Part shown: one piece after another, positions 35,399-44,180 of the stretch | Numbering within the stretch: position 1 is the first letter of the stretch | Layout: every line of letters begins with the position of its first letter | Assembly (NCBI RefSeq): GCF_000153705.1 | Contig: NZ_DS022272.1 | Span: forward strand, 2,559,383 to 2,616,697 | Reading direction: 5' to 3' | Length of the DNA: 57,315 bases | Origin: Fulvimarina pelagi HTCC2506 | GTDB taxonomy: Bacteria > Pseudomonadota > Alphaproteobacteria > Rhizobiales > Rhizobiaceae | Program-made: the position numbers and the translations under genes | The notes under the pieces: generated by a model | The model's input: the letters and a program-made list of their open reading frames with translations, nothing else | Database searches by the model: none | Told to the model about the DNA's origin: nothing

Positions 35399-36388
35399 AT
35401 GAAGACTGCTCTGCTTTCGGCCGTCTGCGCCTTTGCGCTTACCGGCTCCGCGCTCGCCCAGGACGTCACGCTCCGAGCCTCGCACCAGTGGCCCGGTGGC
35501 GGTGGCGATGTGCGCGACGAGATGGTTCAGATCATCAAGCGCGAAGTCGAGGCCGCGAATGTCGGGCTTGGGATGCAGATTTTCCCCGGCGGTTCGCTGT
35601 TCAAGCCGCGCGACCAGTGGGGCGCGGTCACGCGCGGACAGGTGGACTTGACCGCCTTCCCGCTCGACTATGCTTCGGGTCGTCATCCGGAATTCTCCGC
35701 AACGCTGATGCCGGGCCTCGTCGGCAGCCACGATCGCGCGCAGCGCCTCAACGATTCCGAGTTCATGGAGTCCATCAAGGCGATCATCGACGAAGCCGGC
35801 GCGATGGTTCTGTCCGATGCCTGGCTCGCCGGTGGCTTCGTCTCCAACCAGACCTGCATCACCTCGCCGGACTCGGCCAAGGGCCAGGTCTTGCGGGCCG
35901 CCGGACCGGCTTTCGAGGAAATGCTCGTCGGGGCCGGCGCTTCGATCTCCTCGATGCCGTCTTCGGAAATCTACACCGGCATGCAGCAGAACGTTCTGAC
36001 CGGCGCCAACACCTCGTCGGGTTCGCTGGTTTCCTACCGCATCTATGAAGTCGCGACCTGCCTCACCCAGCCGGGCGAGAATGCGCTCTGGTTCATGTAC
36101 GAGCCGATCCTGATGTCGAAGCGGTCCTTCGACCAGCTCAATGAAGAGCAGCAGAAGGCGCTTATGGATGCTGGCCAGAAGGCGGAAGACTATTTCGCTG
36201 AGGAAGCCGAGAAGCTCGATACTCAGCTCGTCGAAGCCTACAAAGAAGCGGGCATCGAAGTCGTCGAGATGTCCAAGGAAAACTACGACGCCTGGCTCGC
36301 GATTGCCCAGGAGACCTCCTACAAGAACTTCGCCGAGAAGGTACCGAACGGTCAGCAGCTGATCGATCAGGCCCTTGCCGTCGAGTAA
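35399..36388 (+). CDS. dctP: TRAP transporter periplasmic binding protein, malonate cluster B
   Basis: A 329-residue DctP-family precursor with a signal peptide ending ALA-Q at about residue 20. The family pattern is divergent from the other two DctP proteins of the window: SLFKPRDQWGAVTRGQVDLTAFPLDY near 65-90 and ITSPDSAKGQVLRAAGPAFEEML replace the usual motifs, the latter keeping the carboxylate-binding arginine region. The ATG at 35399 follows GGGAGGAAT. It is first in an operon with malonyl-CoA synthetase and decarboxylase genes, so malonate is the probable ligand. It replaces the MatC carrier of other rhizobial mat loci. Confidence 0.92.
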   Translation: MKTALLSAVCAFALTGSALAQDVTLRASHQWPGGGGDVRDEMVQIIKREVEAANVGLGMQIFPGGSLFKPRDQWGAVTRGQVDLTAFPLDYASGRHPEFSATLMPGLVGSHDRAQRLNDSEFMESIKAIIDEAGAMVLSDAWLAGGFVSNQTCITSPDSAKGQVLRAAGPAFEEMLVGAGASISSMPSSEIYTGMQQNVLTGANTSSGSLVSYRIYEVATCLTQPGENALWFMYEPILMSKRSFDQLNEEQQKALMDAGQKAEDYFAEEAEKLDTQLVEAYKEAGIEVVEMSKENYDAWLAIAQETSYKNFAEKVPNGQQLIDQALAVE

Positions 36389-36702
36389 TTGCTCTTATCG
36401 AGTGGTGCCGGTCCGCGATCACGCCCGGCATCGCCAAATCGTCCGTAGCGGGAACTACCAGTTCGGTCAGCAACAATAGCGGAGAAGGCGCTCACGACCC
36501 GGAAACGGTCATCGCGCGTCGCTCTTCTCCTTCTCGTCGTGACTTCTGGAGCTCCCAATACGGAAGCCAGTTCCGATAGGCGAAGAAGGCGGCTTTACCA
36601 GTCCCGTGAGCTCACGCCGCCATCTGACCGAGAATAGCAGATGCTTCGATCCGTGCTCTCCCGCAGCACGCCCCTGCCCGCCTGCAAGGAGATCCCTAGG
36701 CC
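36389..36702 (+). other. 314-bp gap between dctP and dctQ, cluster B
   Basis: No gene is supported here. Near the dctP stop codon TGCCGG (36406-36411) and CCGGCA (36425-36430) can form a weak hairpin with a 13-nt loop. Further on, GGAGAAG (36481-36487) can pair with CTTCTCC (36524-36530), with GACC/GGTC inside. These are weaker than the intercistronic hairpins of the other two TRAP operons. The gap is twice as long as in those operons. Confidence 0.4.
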
Positions 36703-37251
36703 ATGCGCGCCTTCATTGCCGGAGTGTCCGCCATTTCGAGGGTGCTCGGCGTCATCGCCGGGCTACTGCTTTTTTCTGCCGTCCTGTCGGTCACGCACAT
36801 GGTTTTCGTGCGCTATGTCCTGAACGCCTCGACGGTCTGGCAAACGGAATACACGATCTACGCCGTCGTCGGCGCGACCTTCCTTGGTGCGCCCTGGACG
36901 CTGCTCGTGAAAGGCCACGTGAACGTCGATCTCTTGCAACTCGCATCTGGGCCAAGGGTGCGTCTGATCCTCGAAATCATCTCAGCGCTTGTGTCGCTGC
37001 TCTTTGCTGCACTCGTCGGTTACGCAGCCTATTTCTACCTGCACGAGACCATTGAATACGGGTGGCGCAGCGAAACCGTCTGGGCGGTCCCTCTGTGGAT
37101 GCCGACCCTTCCCATGGTGGTAGGCCTCGTTTGGCTGGCCGTCCAATACGTTGCCGAAATTCTTCGACTCATCCTGGACGGCCCACGTGAGAGCCAGGGC
37201 ATTGTCGCGGAGCAAACGAAAATCTTCGCCGATACAGTGGAGAAGAACTGA
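36703..37251 (+). CDS. dctQ: TRAP transporter small membrane subunit, malonate cluster B
   Basis: A 182-residue DctQ-type four-helix membrane protein (about 13-35, 47-67, 86-110, 125-150). STVWQTEYTIYAVVGATFLGAPWTLLVKGHVNVDLL near 44-80 is the family signature loop. It pairs with DctM in the inner membrane. The ATG at 36703 has AGGAGAT about nine bases upstream. Its stop codon overlaps the dctM start codon (TGATG), so the two are translationally coupled. Confidence 0.92.
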   Translation: MRAFIAGVSAISRVLGVIAGLLLFSAVLSVTHMVFVRYVLNASTVWQTEYTIYAVVGATFLGAPWTLLVKGHVNVDLLQLASGPRVRLILEIISALVSLLFAALVGYAAYFYLHETIEYGWRSETVWAVPLWMPTLPMVVGLVWLAVQYVAEILRLILDGPRESQGIVAEQTKIFADTVEKN

Positions 37252-38579
37252 TGGGTCCGCTGACCTCTGGTTTGATCATGATGCTGGTCCTGTTCGCGCT
37301 GCTCGCGGTCGGGACTCCCATCGCCTTCGCGCTCGGCCTCGTCGCGCTCGGCGCCCTCTTCATCAGTTACGGGCCGTTCTTTCTGGAGACGCTCGGCGAG
37401 CAATTCTTCTCCTCGATCGCGTCTTTCGGGCTCGTCTCGATCCCGATGTTCATCCTGATGGGCGCGGCAGTCGCTTCGTCCCCCGCCGGCAGGGATCTCT
37501 ATGAGGCGCTCGACCGATGGCTCAATCGGGTACCGGGTGGGCTCGTCCTCTCCAACCTCGGAGCCTGCTCGATCTTCGCCGCCCTTTCCGGCTCCTCGCC
37601 AGCGACCTGCGCGGCGATCGGCAAGATGGGCATTCCGGAGATGCGCCAGCGGGGTTATCCGGCCGAGATTGCGGCTGGCTCGATCGCCGCCGGCGGCACG
37701 CTCGGCATCCTCATTCCACCTTCCGTGACGATGATCGTCTATGGCATCGCCACCGAGACCTCGATCGGCCGGCTCTTTCTCGCGGGCCTTTTGCCGGGGT
37801 TGATGCTGACCATCTATTTCATGATCTGGACGATCATCGCGTGCAAGCGCCGCGGCCTCGGTCTCTCCGACCTTACCCAGAGCTTCACCATGCGGGAGCG
37901 CTTCGCTGCGCTGCCACGGGTGCTGCCCTTCCTGGCAATCATCGTCGCCGTGCTCTACGCCCTCTACGGAGGCGTCGCGACGCCCTCTGAAGCAGCCGGC
38001 GTCGGCGCTCTCTTCTGTATCCTTCTCGTTGCGATCGTTTACGGCATCTTTTCCAGGAGCTGGAAGTTCAACCAGATGCCGATCATCTTCCGCGATACCC
38101 TGCGGGAGAGCGTGATGATCATGCTGATCATCGGCGCCGCGGAACTCTTCGCCTTCGCGCTGTCCTCGATGTTCATCACACAGACGATTGCTCAGACGAT
38201 CGCGGAGATGGAGGTCAACCGCTGGGTGCTGATGGGCGTGGTCAACCTCTTCCTCCTGGTGGCGGGTTTCTTCCTGCCTCCGGTGGGCGTCATCCTGATG
38301 ACAGCGCCGATCCTTCTCCCGATCATCACAGGGGCCGGCTTCGATCCCTACTGGTTCGCCGTCATCCTGACGATCAACATGGAGATCGGGCTGATCACGC
38401 CACCGGTTGGCCTCAACCTCTATGTGATCAACGGCATCGCGCCGGACATTACGCTTGGCCAGATTCTCCGTGGATCGCTCCCATATGTTCTCTGTATGGT
38501 GCTTGGTATTGTCACGCTTTGCATCTTCCCGGAGATCGCGCTCTTCCTGCCGGACCTGATCATGGGGCCCGCGACATGA
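37251..38579 (+). CDS. dctM: TRAP transporter large membrane subunit, malonate cluster B
   Basis: A 442-residue DctM-type permease. Motifs are SIPMFILMGAAVASSPAGRDLYEALDRWL, ALSGSSPATCAAIGKMGIPEM, GGTLGILIPPSVTMIVYGIATETSIG, and MEIGLITPPVGLNLYVI near the C-terminus. About twelve transmembrane segments. It overlaps dctQ at its start and malonyl-CoA decarboxylase at its end by 4 bp, so transport and malonate breakdown are one transcription unit. Confidence 0.95.
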   Translation: MGPLTSGLIMMLVLFALLAVGTPIAFALGLVALGALFISYGPFFLETLGEQFFSSIASFGLVSIPMFILMGAAVASSPAGRDLYEALDRWLNRVPGGLVLSNLGACSIFAALSGSSPATCAAIGKMGIPEMRQRGYPAEIAAGSIAAGGTLGILIPPSVTMIVYGIATETSIGRLFLAGLLPGLMLTIYFMIWTIIACKRRGLGLSDLTQSFTMRERFAALPRVLPFLAIIVAVLYALYGGVATPSEAAGVGALFCILLVAIVYGIFSRSWKFNQMPIIFRDTLRESVMIMLIIGAAELFAFALSSMFITQTIAQTIAEMEVNRWVLMGVVNLFLLVAGFFLPPVGVILMTAPILLPIITGAGFDPYWFAVILTINMEIGLITPPVGLNLYVINGIAPDITLGQILRGSLPYVLCMVLGIVTLCIFPEIALFLPDLIMGPAT

Positions 38580-39949
38580 GCCGCGTCTCTCTCCTCTCGG
38601 ACCTTCTCGGATCCTTCGCCCCGCGCTCTTGGTTTTTCGACAGCGAGACGACCCGGGCGCTGAGCGTGGACGAGCTTCGCGATCGGTGCAGGAAACTTGT
38701 CCGGTCGAAGGGCGAGGCGACCGGCGTGCGGATCGCGGCCGATATCCTTGCCGGTGTGCGCAGCCTCAACGACCCCGATTGCGAAGCCTTCTTCCGCATG
38801 CTGGCGGAAGACTTTGCGCCGGACCCCAAGCGACTCGTCGAAACCGCCAAGGCCTTCGCCGCCGCGCCTGGACCAGGCACCCTTGCACATCTCCAGCGCG
38901 AAGCGGAGCCGCCGCGCCAGGAACTCTTCCGCAGACTCAATCTCGCACCAGGTGGCACCGCCGAACTGGTCAAGCTGCGCGAGCGCCTGCTGCCGCTCGT
39001 CGCCAAGGATCGGGAGACCTTCAAGCCCGTCGACATGGACCTGCGACATCTCTTCGGGTCGTGGTTCAACCGCGGCTTTCTCGTCCTCAAGCCGATCGAC
39101 TGGGATACCTCGGCACGTATTCTCGAGAAGATCATTGCATATGAAGCAGTTCACGCGATCAGCGACTGGGACGCGTTGCGCTCGCGCCTCGAGCCGAGCG
39201 ACCGACGGTGCTTCGCGTTCTTTCACCCGTCGATTCCAGACGATCCGCTGATCTTCGTCGAAGTCGCCCTAACCCGCGAAATTCCGGTTTCGATTGGCGA
39301 AGTGCTTGCTGACGACCGCGCTGTTCTGGCCGCGAATGAGGCGGAGACCGCGACATTCTACTCGATCTCGAATTGCCATAAGGGCCTTGCCGGTGTCTCC
39401 TTCGGCTCGTTCCTGATCAAGCAGGTTGCCGAAGACCTGAAGGAAAGCATCCCTAATCTGAAGACCTTCGTCACGCTCTCGCCAGTCCCGACCTTCACCG
39501 CCTGGCTCAACCAGCTTGACGACGCCCAGAGGGACAGGCTGGAAGCCTCCGAGAAACGTGCACTCGAAATTCTCGAAGAGGATGGCTGGGCCTTCGACGA
39601 GGAGAAGGCAGAGGCAGCGAAACCCGGGGTTCTCGCGCTGGCGGCGCGCTACTTCCTACTCGCCAAGCGCGAAGACGGCCAGCCCGTAGATCCCGTCGCG
39701 CGTTTCCACCTCGGGAATGGCGCCATGTTGAACCGGATCATGCATCGCGGCGATGTTTCCACGAGCGGACTCACGCGCGCCTCGGGGCTCATGGTCAATT
39801 ATCTCTATGATCTCCCCCGCGTCGAGGACCGTCACGAAGCCTATGCCGACGCCAGCACGGTGGCGGCAAGCCGACAGGTGACAACGCTTCTGCCCTCAAG
39901 TGCAGAACGAGCGTTCAAGCGGGACCATACCAAGGGCCAAGCAGCATGA
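38576..39949 (+). CDS. matA: malonyl-CoA decarboxylase
   Basis: Decarboxylates malonyl-CoA to acetyl-CoA. The 457-residue protein has the helical N-terminal domain of the family (FFRMLAEDFAPDPKRL, LKPIDWDTSARILEKIIAYEAVHAI) and the acetyltransferase-like C-terminal domain: FAFFHPSIPDDPLIFVEVAL, YSISNCHKGLAGVSFGSFLIKQV with the catalytic Ser, TLSPVPTF and ARFHLGNGAMLNRI with the catalytic His. The length suits bacterial MatA. The ATG at 38576 overlaps the dctM stop codon, and its own stop overlaps the matB start. With matB it converts imported malonate to acetyl-CoA. Confidence 0.96.
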   Translation: MSRVSLLSDLLGSFAPRSWFFDSETTRALSVDELRDRCRKLVRSKGEATGVRIAADILAGVRSLNDPDCEAFFRMLAEDFAPDPKRLVETAKAFAAAPGPGTLAHLQREAEPPRQELFRRLNLAPGGTAELVKLRERLLPLVAKDRETFKPVDMDLRHLFGSWFNRGFLVLKPIDWDTSARILEKIIAYEAVHAISDWDALRSRLEPSDRRCFAFFHPSIPDDPLIFVEVALTREIPVSIGEVLADDRAVLAANEAETATFYSISNCHKGLAGVSFGSFLIKQVAEDLKESIPNLKTFVTLSPVPTFTAWLNQLDDAQRDRLEASEKRALEILEEDGWAFDEEKAEAAKPGVLALAARYFLLAKREDGQPVDPVARFHLGNGAMLNRIMHRGDVSTSGLTRASGLMVNYLYDLPRVEDRHEAYADASTVAASRQVTTLLPSSAERAFKRDHTKGQAA

Positions 39950-41469
39950 CGAACCATCTCTTCGACGGTCTATTGAAGAAGGGTCTGAAAACCCCAGAGA
40001 AGGCGTTCGCGACGCTCATCGACGGCCGCATCTTCACCTATCGCGACCTGGACAATGATACTGCCCAGATGGCGAACGCGCTGATCGCACTCGGTGTTGA
40101 ACCGGGCGATCGCGTCGCGGTGCAGGTTGAGAAGTCGATCGAGGCCTTTTTTCTCTATCTCGCGACTGTTCGTGCCGGCGGTGTCTTTCTGCCCCTCAAT
40201 ACCGGCTATACGCCAAGCGAGATCGAATATTTTCTCGGCGATGCAAAGCCGCGTGTATTCGTCTGCTCTCCGAAGAAGAAGGATGCGCTGACCCCGATCG
40301 CCGAAAAGGCCGGTGCCAAGCTCGAAACCCTTGGCGTTCGTCGGAAGGGTGAGGCCCCGGCAGGATCGATTGCAGAGAGGAGCGCTGATGCCGAGAAAAG
40401 CTCCAATGTGATCGAACGCTCGGCTGGCGACCTCGCCGCGATCCTCTACACCTCGGGGACGACGGGACGCTCAAAGGGCGCGATGCTCACTCACGACAAC
40501 CTTCTGTCGAACGCTGAAGTGCTAGAGGATACCTGGGCGTTCACCAGCCAGGACGTGCTCCTGCACGCTCTCCCGATCTTCCACACTCATGGTCTGTTCG
40601 TCGCCACCAACACCGTACTGATCGCGGGGGGCTCGGTGATCTTTCTCGAGAAGTTCGATCTCGATACGGTGTTTGCGCACCTCGGTGAGGCGACGTCCAT
40701 GATGGGCGTGCCGACATTTTACACCCGGATGCTCGACGACGAACGTCTGAGCAAGGAAACCGCCGGCCATATTCGCCTCTTCACGTCCGGTTCCGCGCCG
40801 CTGCTCGCCGAGACCCACCGCGCCTTCGAGAGGCGAACCGGCCAGCGCATTCTTGAGCGCTACGGCATGACCGAAACCAATATGAGCACCTCCAATCCTT
40901 ACGACGGTGAGCGGCGGGCGGGGACGGTCGGCTTCCCGCTAGAAGGCACCGAACTGCGCATCGTCGGAGAAGACGGGAAGGAGTTGGCCCAGGGGGAGAT
41001 CGGCTCGATCGAGGTGCGCGGTCCCAACGTGTTCAAGGGCTACTGGCAGATGCCGGAGAAGACCAAGTCGGAATTCCGCGACGACGGCTTCTTCATCACG
41101 GGCGATCTTGGCCAGATCGACGAGGAAGGCTACGTCTCGATCGTCGGGCGCGACAAGGACCTCGTGATATCGGGCGGCTACAACGTCTATCCGAAGGAAG
41201 TGGAACTTGCGATCGACGAAATTGACGGCATCGTCGAAAGCGCGGTGATCGGCGTTCCGCATCCGGATTTCGGCGAAGGTGTCGTCGGCATCGTTGTGGC
41301 AGAAAGGCCGATCGAGGAAGAAGCGGTCGTCGCCCCGCTGAAAGAGAAGCTCGCCAAGTACAAGCAGCCGAAGCGCATAATCTTCGTCGACGAAATTCCT
41401 CGCAACACCATGGGCAAGGTGCAGAAGAACATCCTCAGGGATACCTATGCGGATCTTTTCAACCGCTGA
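39946..41469 (+). CDS. matB: malonyl-CoA synthetase (malonate-CoA ligase)
   Basis: ATP-dependent ligase making malonyl-CoA from malonate. The 507-residue ANL-superfamily protein has the P-loop LYTSGTTGRSKGAML near residues 166-180, YGMTETNM near 306-313, the hinge GDLGQIDEEGYVSIVGRDKDLVISGGYNVYP near 386-416 and the catalytic lysine in PRNTMGKVQKN near the C-terminus. The length and motif spellings match MatB/RpMatB rather than acetyl-CoA synthetase. It overlaps matA by 4 bp and ends the operon, 35 bp before a convergent transporter gene. Confidence 0.95.
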   Translation: MTNHLFDGLLKKGLKTPEKAFATLIDGRIFTYRDLDNDTAQMANALIALGVEPGDRVAVQVEKSIEAFFLYLATVRAGGVFLPLNTGYTPSEIEYFLGDAKPRVFVCSPKKKDALTPIAEKAGAKLETLGVRRKGEAPAGSIAERSADAEKSSNVIERSAGDLAAILYTSGTTGRSKGAMLTHDNLLSNAEVLEDTWAFTSQDVLLHALPIFHTHGLFVATNTVLIAGGSVIFLEKFDLDTVFAHLGEATSMMGVPTFYTRMLDDERLSKETAGHIRLFTSGSAPLLAETHRAFERRTGQRILERYGMTETNMSTSNPYDGERRAGTVGFPLEGTELRIVGEDGKELAQGEIGSIEVRGPNVFKGYWQMPEKTKSEFRDDGFFITGDLGQIDEEGYVSIVGRDKDLVISGGYNVYPKEVELAIDEIDGIVESAVIGVPHPDFGEGVVGIVVAERPIEEEAVVAPLKEKLAKYKQPKRIIFVDEIPRNTMGKVQKNILRDTYADLFNR

Positions 41470-41504
41470 TTTTCTGACCGAAAACAGCGAATCGCAAACG
41501 CCTG

Positions 41505-42824
41505 CTAGTCGCGGTAATCAAGCATCTTGTTGAACCTGAGCGCGAGTAGCGTGCAGACAGCACCGGAGAGCAGGTAGCCGCCCGCGGCAATCAAGCCCAG
41601 CTTCTCGGTAAGATAGAGCGCGACGAAAGGCGAAAGGCCTGCCCCAAAAAGCCAGGCGAGATCGGATACAATTGCCGAACCGGTATACCGATACTGGGTC
41701 GGAAAGTTAGTTGCGACAACGCCCGAACACTGGCCGAAGGAGAGCCCCAGGATAATGAAGCCTGAGAGCATGTAGACGATCTCCCCGGCCTCGCCCTGAG
41801 CGAGCAGCGAAGGGGCAAATCCGCTGAAGATGGCGATCATGAAAGCCGTCGCGGCCAACAGGGTTCGACGCCCGTATCTGTCGGCCAAGAGCCCGGAGGC
41901 GACGACTGCTATCGCGCCGACGGCCGCGCCCACTCCCTCAATCACCAGAAATCGCGTGACGCTTTCGCCGGAATAGAGTTCGACCCAGGAGAGCGGAAAA
42001 ACGGTGACCATATGGAAGAGGGCAAAGCTAGCGAGCGGCGCGAAGGCGCCAACGATGATGACCTTGCCATAAGCTCTGAAGGTTTCGCGCACCCGCGTCG
42101 CCTGGAGTTCGCGTCGCTGGAATTGATAGACATATTCCCGCGTTGCGACGATTCTAAGCCGGCTGAAAAGCGCGACCACGTTGATCGCGAAGGCGACGAA
42201 GAACGGGAACTGCCAGCCCCAGCTCATGAATTCCTCGTCCGGCAGAAAGCCGTGGAAAAACGCGAACAGCCCCGATGCGACGATGAGGCCAAAGGGTGCG
42301 CCGAGTTGCGGCACCATCGCCCACCAGCCGCTGTGCTTTTCGGGTGCGTTCATGGCCAGCAGCGATGAAAGACCATCCCACGTCCCGCCGATCGCGATCC
42401 CTTGGCCGATCCTGAAGAGCGCGAGCAGCCAGATCGAGAAGACGCCGACCTGTTCGTAGGACGGCAGGAAGGCCACGACCACGGTCGATGTACCGAGGAG
42501 AAAGAGCGCGATCGTCAGCTTCGTACCTTTTCCGTGACGGCGGTCGATCGTCATGAAAAGCCAAGTGCCCAGCGGCCGCGCCAGGAAGGCGAGCGCGAAC
42601 AGCGCAAAGGAATAGAGCGTCCCCGTCACCTGATCGACGAAGGGAAAGACGAGCCTGGGGAACACCAGGACCGAGGCGATCGCAAAGACGAAGAAATCGA
42701 AGAATTCAGAGGTGCGCCCGATGACGACGCCGACGGCGATGTCGCTCGGATTGAGCCCGTGCCGGGTCGGTCCGGCGCTTTCGACAGCGCCACCGAACGA
42801 TCCGTCTGCCGTTGCTTCGCTCAT
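41505..42824 (-). CDS. MFS transporter, metabolite:H+ symporter (MHS) type
   Basis: A 439-residue major facilitator protein with twelve expected membrane segments. The start GVVIGRTSEFFDFFVFAIASVLVFPRLVFP and ARPLGTWLFMTIDRRHGKGTKLTIALFLLG resemble the MHS subfamily (shikimate, proline/betaine, citrate carriers); SGLLADRYGRRTLLA near 300-315 is the second-half family motif. The ATG at 42824 follows AGAGGT and is preferred over one eight codons upstream. It faces matB and is divergent from cyoA. Its substrate is unknown; an organic acid or compatible solute is likely. It may or may not belong to the malonate locus. Confidence 0.88.
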   Translation of the reverse strand: MSEATADGSFGGAVESAGPTRHGLNPSDIAVGVVIGRTSEFFDFFVFAIASVLVFPRLVFPFVDQVTGTLYSFALFALAFLARPLGTWLFMTIDRRHGKGTKLTIALFLLGTSTVVVAFLPSYEQVGVFSIWLLALFRIGQGIAIGGTWDGLSSLLAMNAPEKHSGWWAMVPQLGAPFGLIVASGLFAFFHGFLPDEEFMSWGWQFPFFVAFAINVVALFSRLRIVATREYVYQFQRRELQATRVRETFRAYGKVIIVGAFAPLASFALFHMVTVFPLSWVELYSGESVTRFLVIEGVGAAVGAIAVVASGLLADRYGRRTLLAATAFMIAIFSGFAPSLLAQGEAGEIVYMLSGFIILGLSFGQCSGVVATNFPTQYRYTGSAIVSDLAWLFGAGLSPFVALYLTEKLGLIAAGGYLLSGAVCTLLALRFNKMLDYRD

Positions 42825-43007
42825 CCCGCGACCTCTTGCTGGTGTCATTGCTGCGGCGGCAAAATGCCCCTGCGTGACAACCCGCCCGCCCGTCCTGGGG
42901 TTGAGAAGGCGTCCGTTTTGTTCAATACCAGCGTCTTATGGCAGTCAATGGCTGGCACCGGCCGGTATTGCCGCACGTCCCTTTAAGATCTTCGCGGGTG
43001 TGGTTCC

Positions 43008-44111
43008 TTGCGACATTTCACTTTGTTTACCGTCCTGTCGCTTCCTCTACTTCTGAGCGCCTGCGGCGATTTGGTCGTCCTGTTCCCGGACGGGGACATA
43101 GCGGCCCGCCAACGTGACATGATGCTGATCGCGACGGGCCTGATGCTGCTCATCATCGTACCCGTCATCGCGATGACGTTCTGGTTCGCCTGGCGCTACC
43201 GGGCGGCCAACAAGGCGGCGCGCTACGAGGCCGACTGGGACCATTCGACCAAGCTCGAGCTCGCGATCTGGGCGGCGCCGCTGCTCATCATCATCATTCT
43301 TGGGGCGGTGACATGGGTAGGCACCCATCTGCTCGACCCTTACCGACCGCTCGACGAAATCACCACGAGCGAAACCGTCGATACTGAGGGTGAGCCGCTG
43401 GTCGTCGAGGTGGTGGCGCTGAACTGGAAGTGGCTCTTCGTCTATCCGGAATACGGCATTGCCACGGTCAACGAGCTTGCAGCGCCCGTCGACCGCCCGA
43501 TCCGCTTCGAGCTGACGGCCGAGTCGGTGATGAACGCTTTCTACGTGCCGACCCTTGCCGGGATGATCTACGCCATGCCCGGCATGGAGACCAAGCTCCA
43601 CGCTGTCGTCAACAAGGAAGGCACCTACGACGGCTTCGCTTCGCATTACAACGGTGCCGGCTTCTCCGACATGCGCTTCAAATTCTACGGCCAGACGCCG
43701 GAGCAATTCGACGCATGGGTCGAAGAGGTACGACAGGCGGACGACGAGTTGAATCAGCAATCCTATCTTCGGCTTGCCTATCCGAGCGAGGCCGATCCGG
43801 TTCGCTATTTTTCCTCGGTGCAGCACGGTCTTTACCAGCGCATACTTGGCATGTGCGTGCAGGACGGGAAGATGTGCGTGCAGGAGATCATGAATATCGA
43901 CAACAGCGAAAGCAGCGGCGAGGAGGAACACGTGGACGTCGACAGGCTGCGCTATGAGACCTTCCCGATCGACGAGTTCGGAGGTCATTCGCCTCAGGGT
44001 GCCACAGCACCTGCCTCGGGCCGCATCCCACACACCGATCGCATGCTCGAAGGCGATCGCGAAGATGGTGCGGGCTCTATCGCGCCATCCCAGTTGAACC
44101 GGTCACATTGA
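43008..44111 (+). CDS. cyoA: cytochrome bo-type ubiquinol oxidase subunit II
   Basis: A 367-residue lipoprotein subunit of the proton-pumping quinol oxidase. The signal peptide ends in the lipobox LLSAC (C19); two transmembrane segments follow (about 40-62 and 84-105), then a cupredoxin domain. The CuA ligand motif of cytochrome c oxidases is absent: the region reads YAMPGMETKLHAVVNKEGTYDGFASHYNGAGFSDM, as in CyoA, so the donor is quinol. A C-terminal extension past VQEIMN is acidic. The start appears to be a TTG at 43008, after GGGTGTGG, since it gives a normal lipoprotein signal. It is first in cyoABCD. Confidence 0.93.
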   Translation: MRHFTLFTVLSLPLLLSACGDLVVLFPDGDIAARQRDMMLIATGLMLLIIVPVIAMTFWFAWRYRAANKAARYEADWDHSTKLELAIWAAPLLIIIILGAVTWVGTHLLDPYRPLDEITTSETVDTEGEPLVVEVVALNWKWLFVYPEYGIATVNELAAPVDRPIRFELTAESVMNAFYVPTLAGMIYAMPGMETKLHAVVNKEGTYDGFASHYNGAGFSDMRFKFYGQTPEQFDAWVEEVRQADDELNQQSYLRLAYPSEADPVRYFSSVQHGLYQRILGMCVQDGKMCVQEIMNIDNSESSGEEEHVDVDRLRYETFPIDEFGGHSPQGATAPASGRIPHTDRMLEGDREDGAGSIAPSQLNRSH

Positions 44112-44180
44112 ACGTGCGCCACGCCGAGTGCGGCCTGGAAGTGGGCCGAAACGGAGACTTAATCGGTCGGAGATCCTGAT

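Noticed and set aside
42957-42966. ACCGGCCGGT palindrome before cyoA
   Set aside because: It is a short GC palindrome expected by chance in this composition. No second copy or promoter context supports it.
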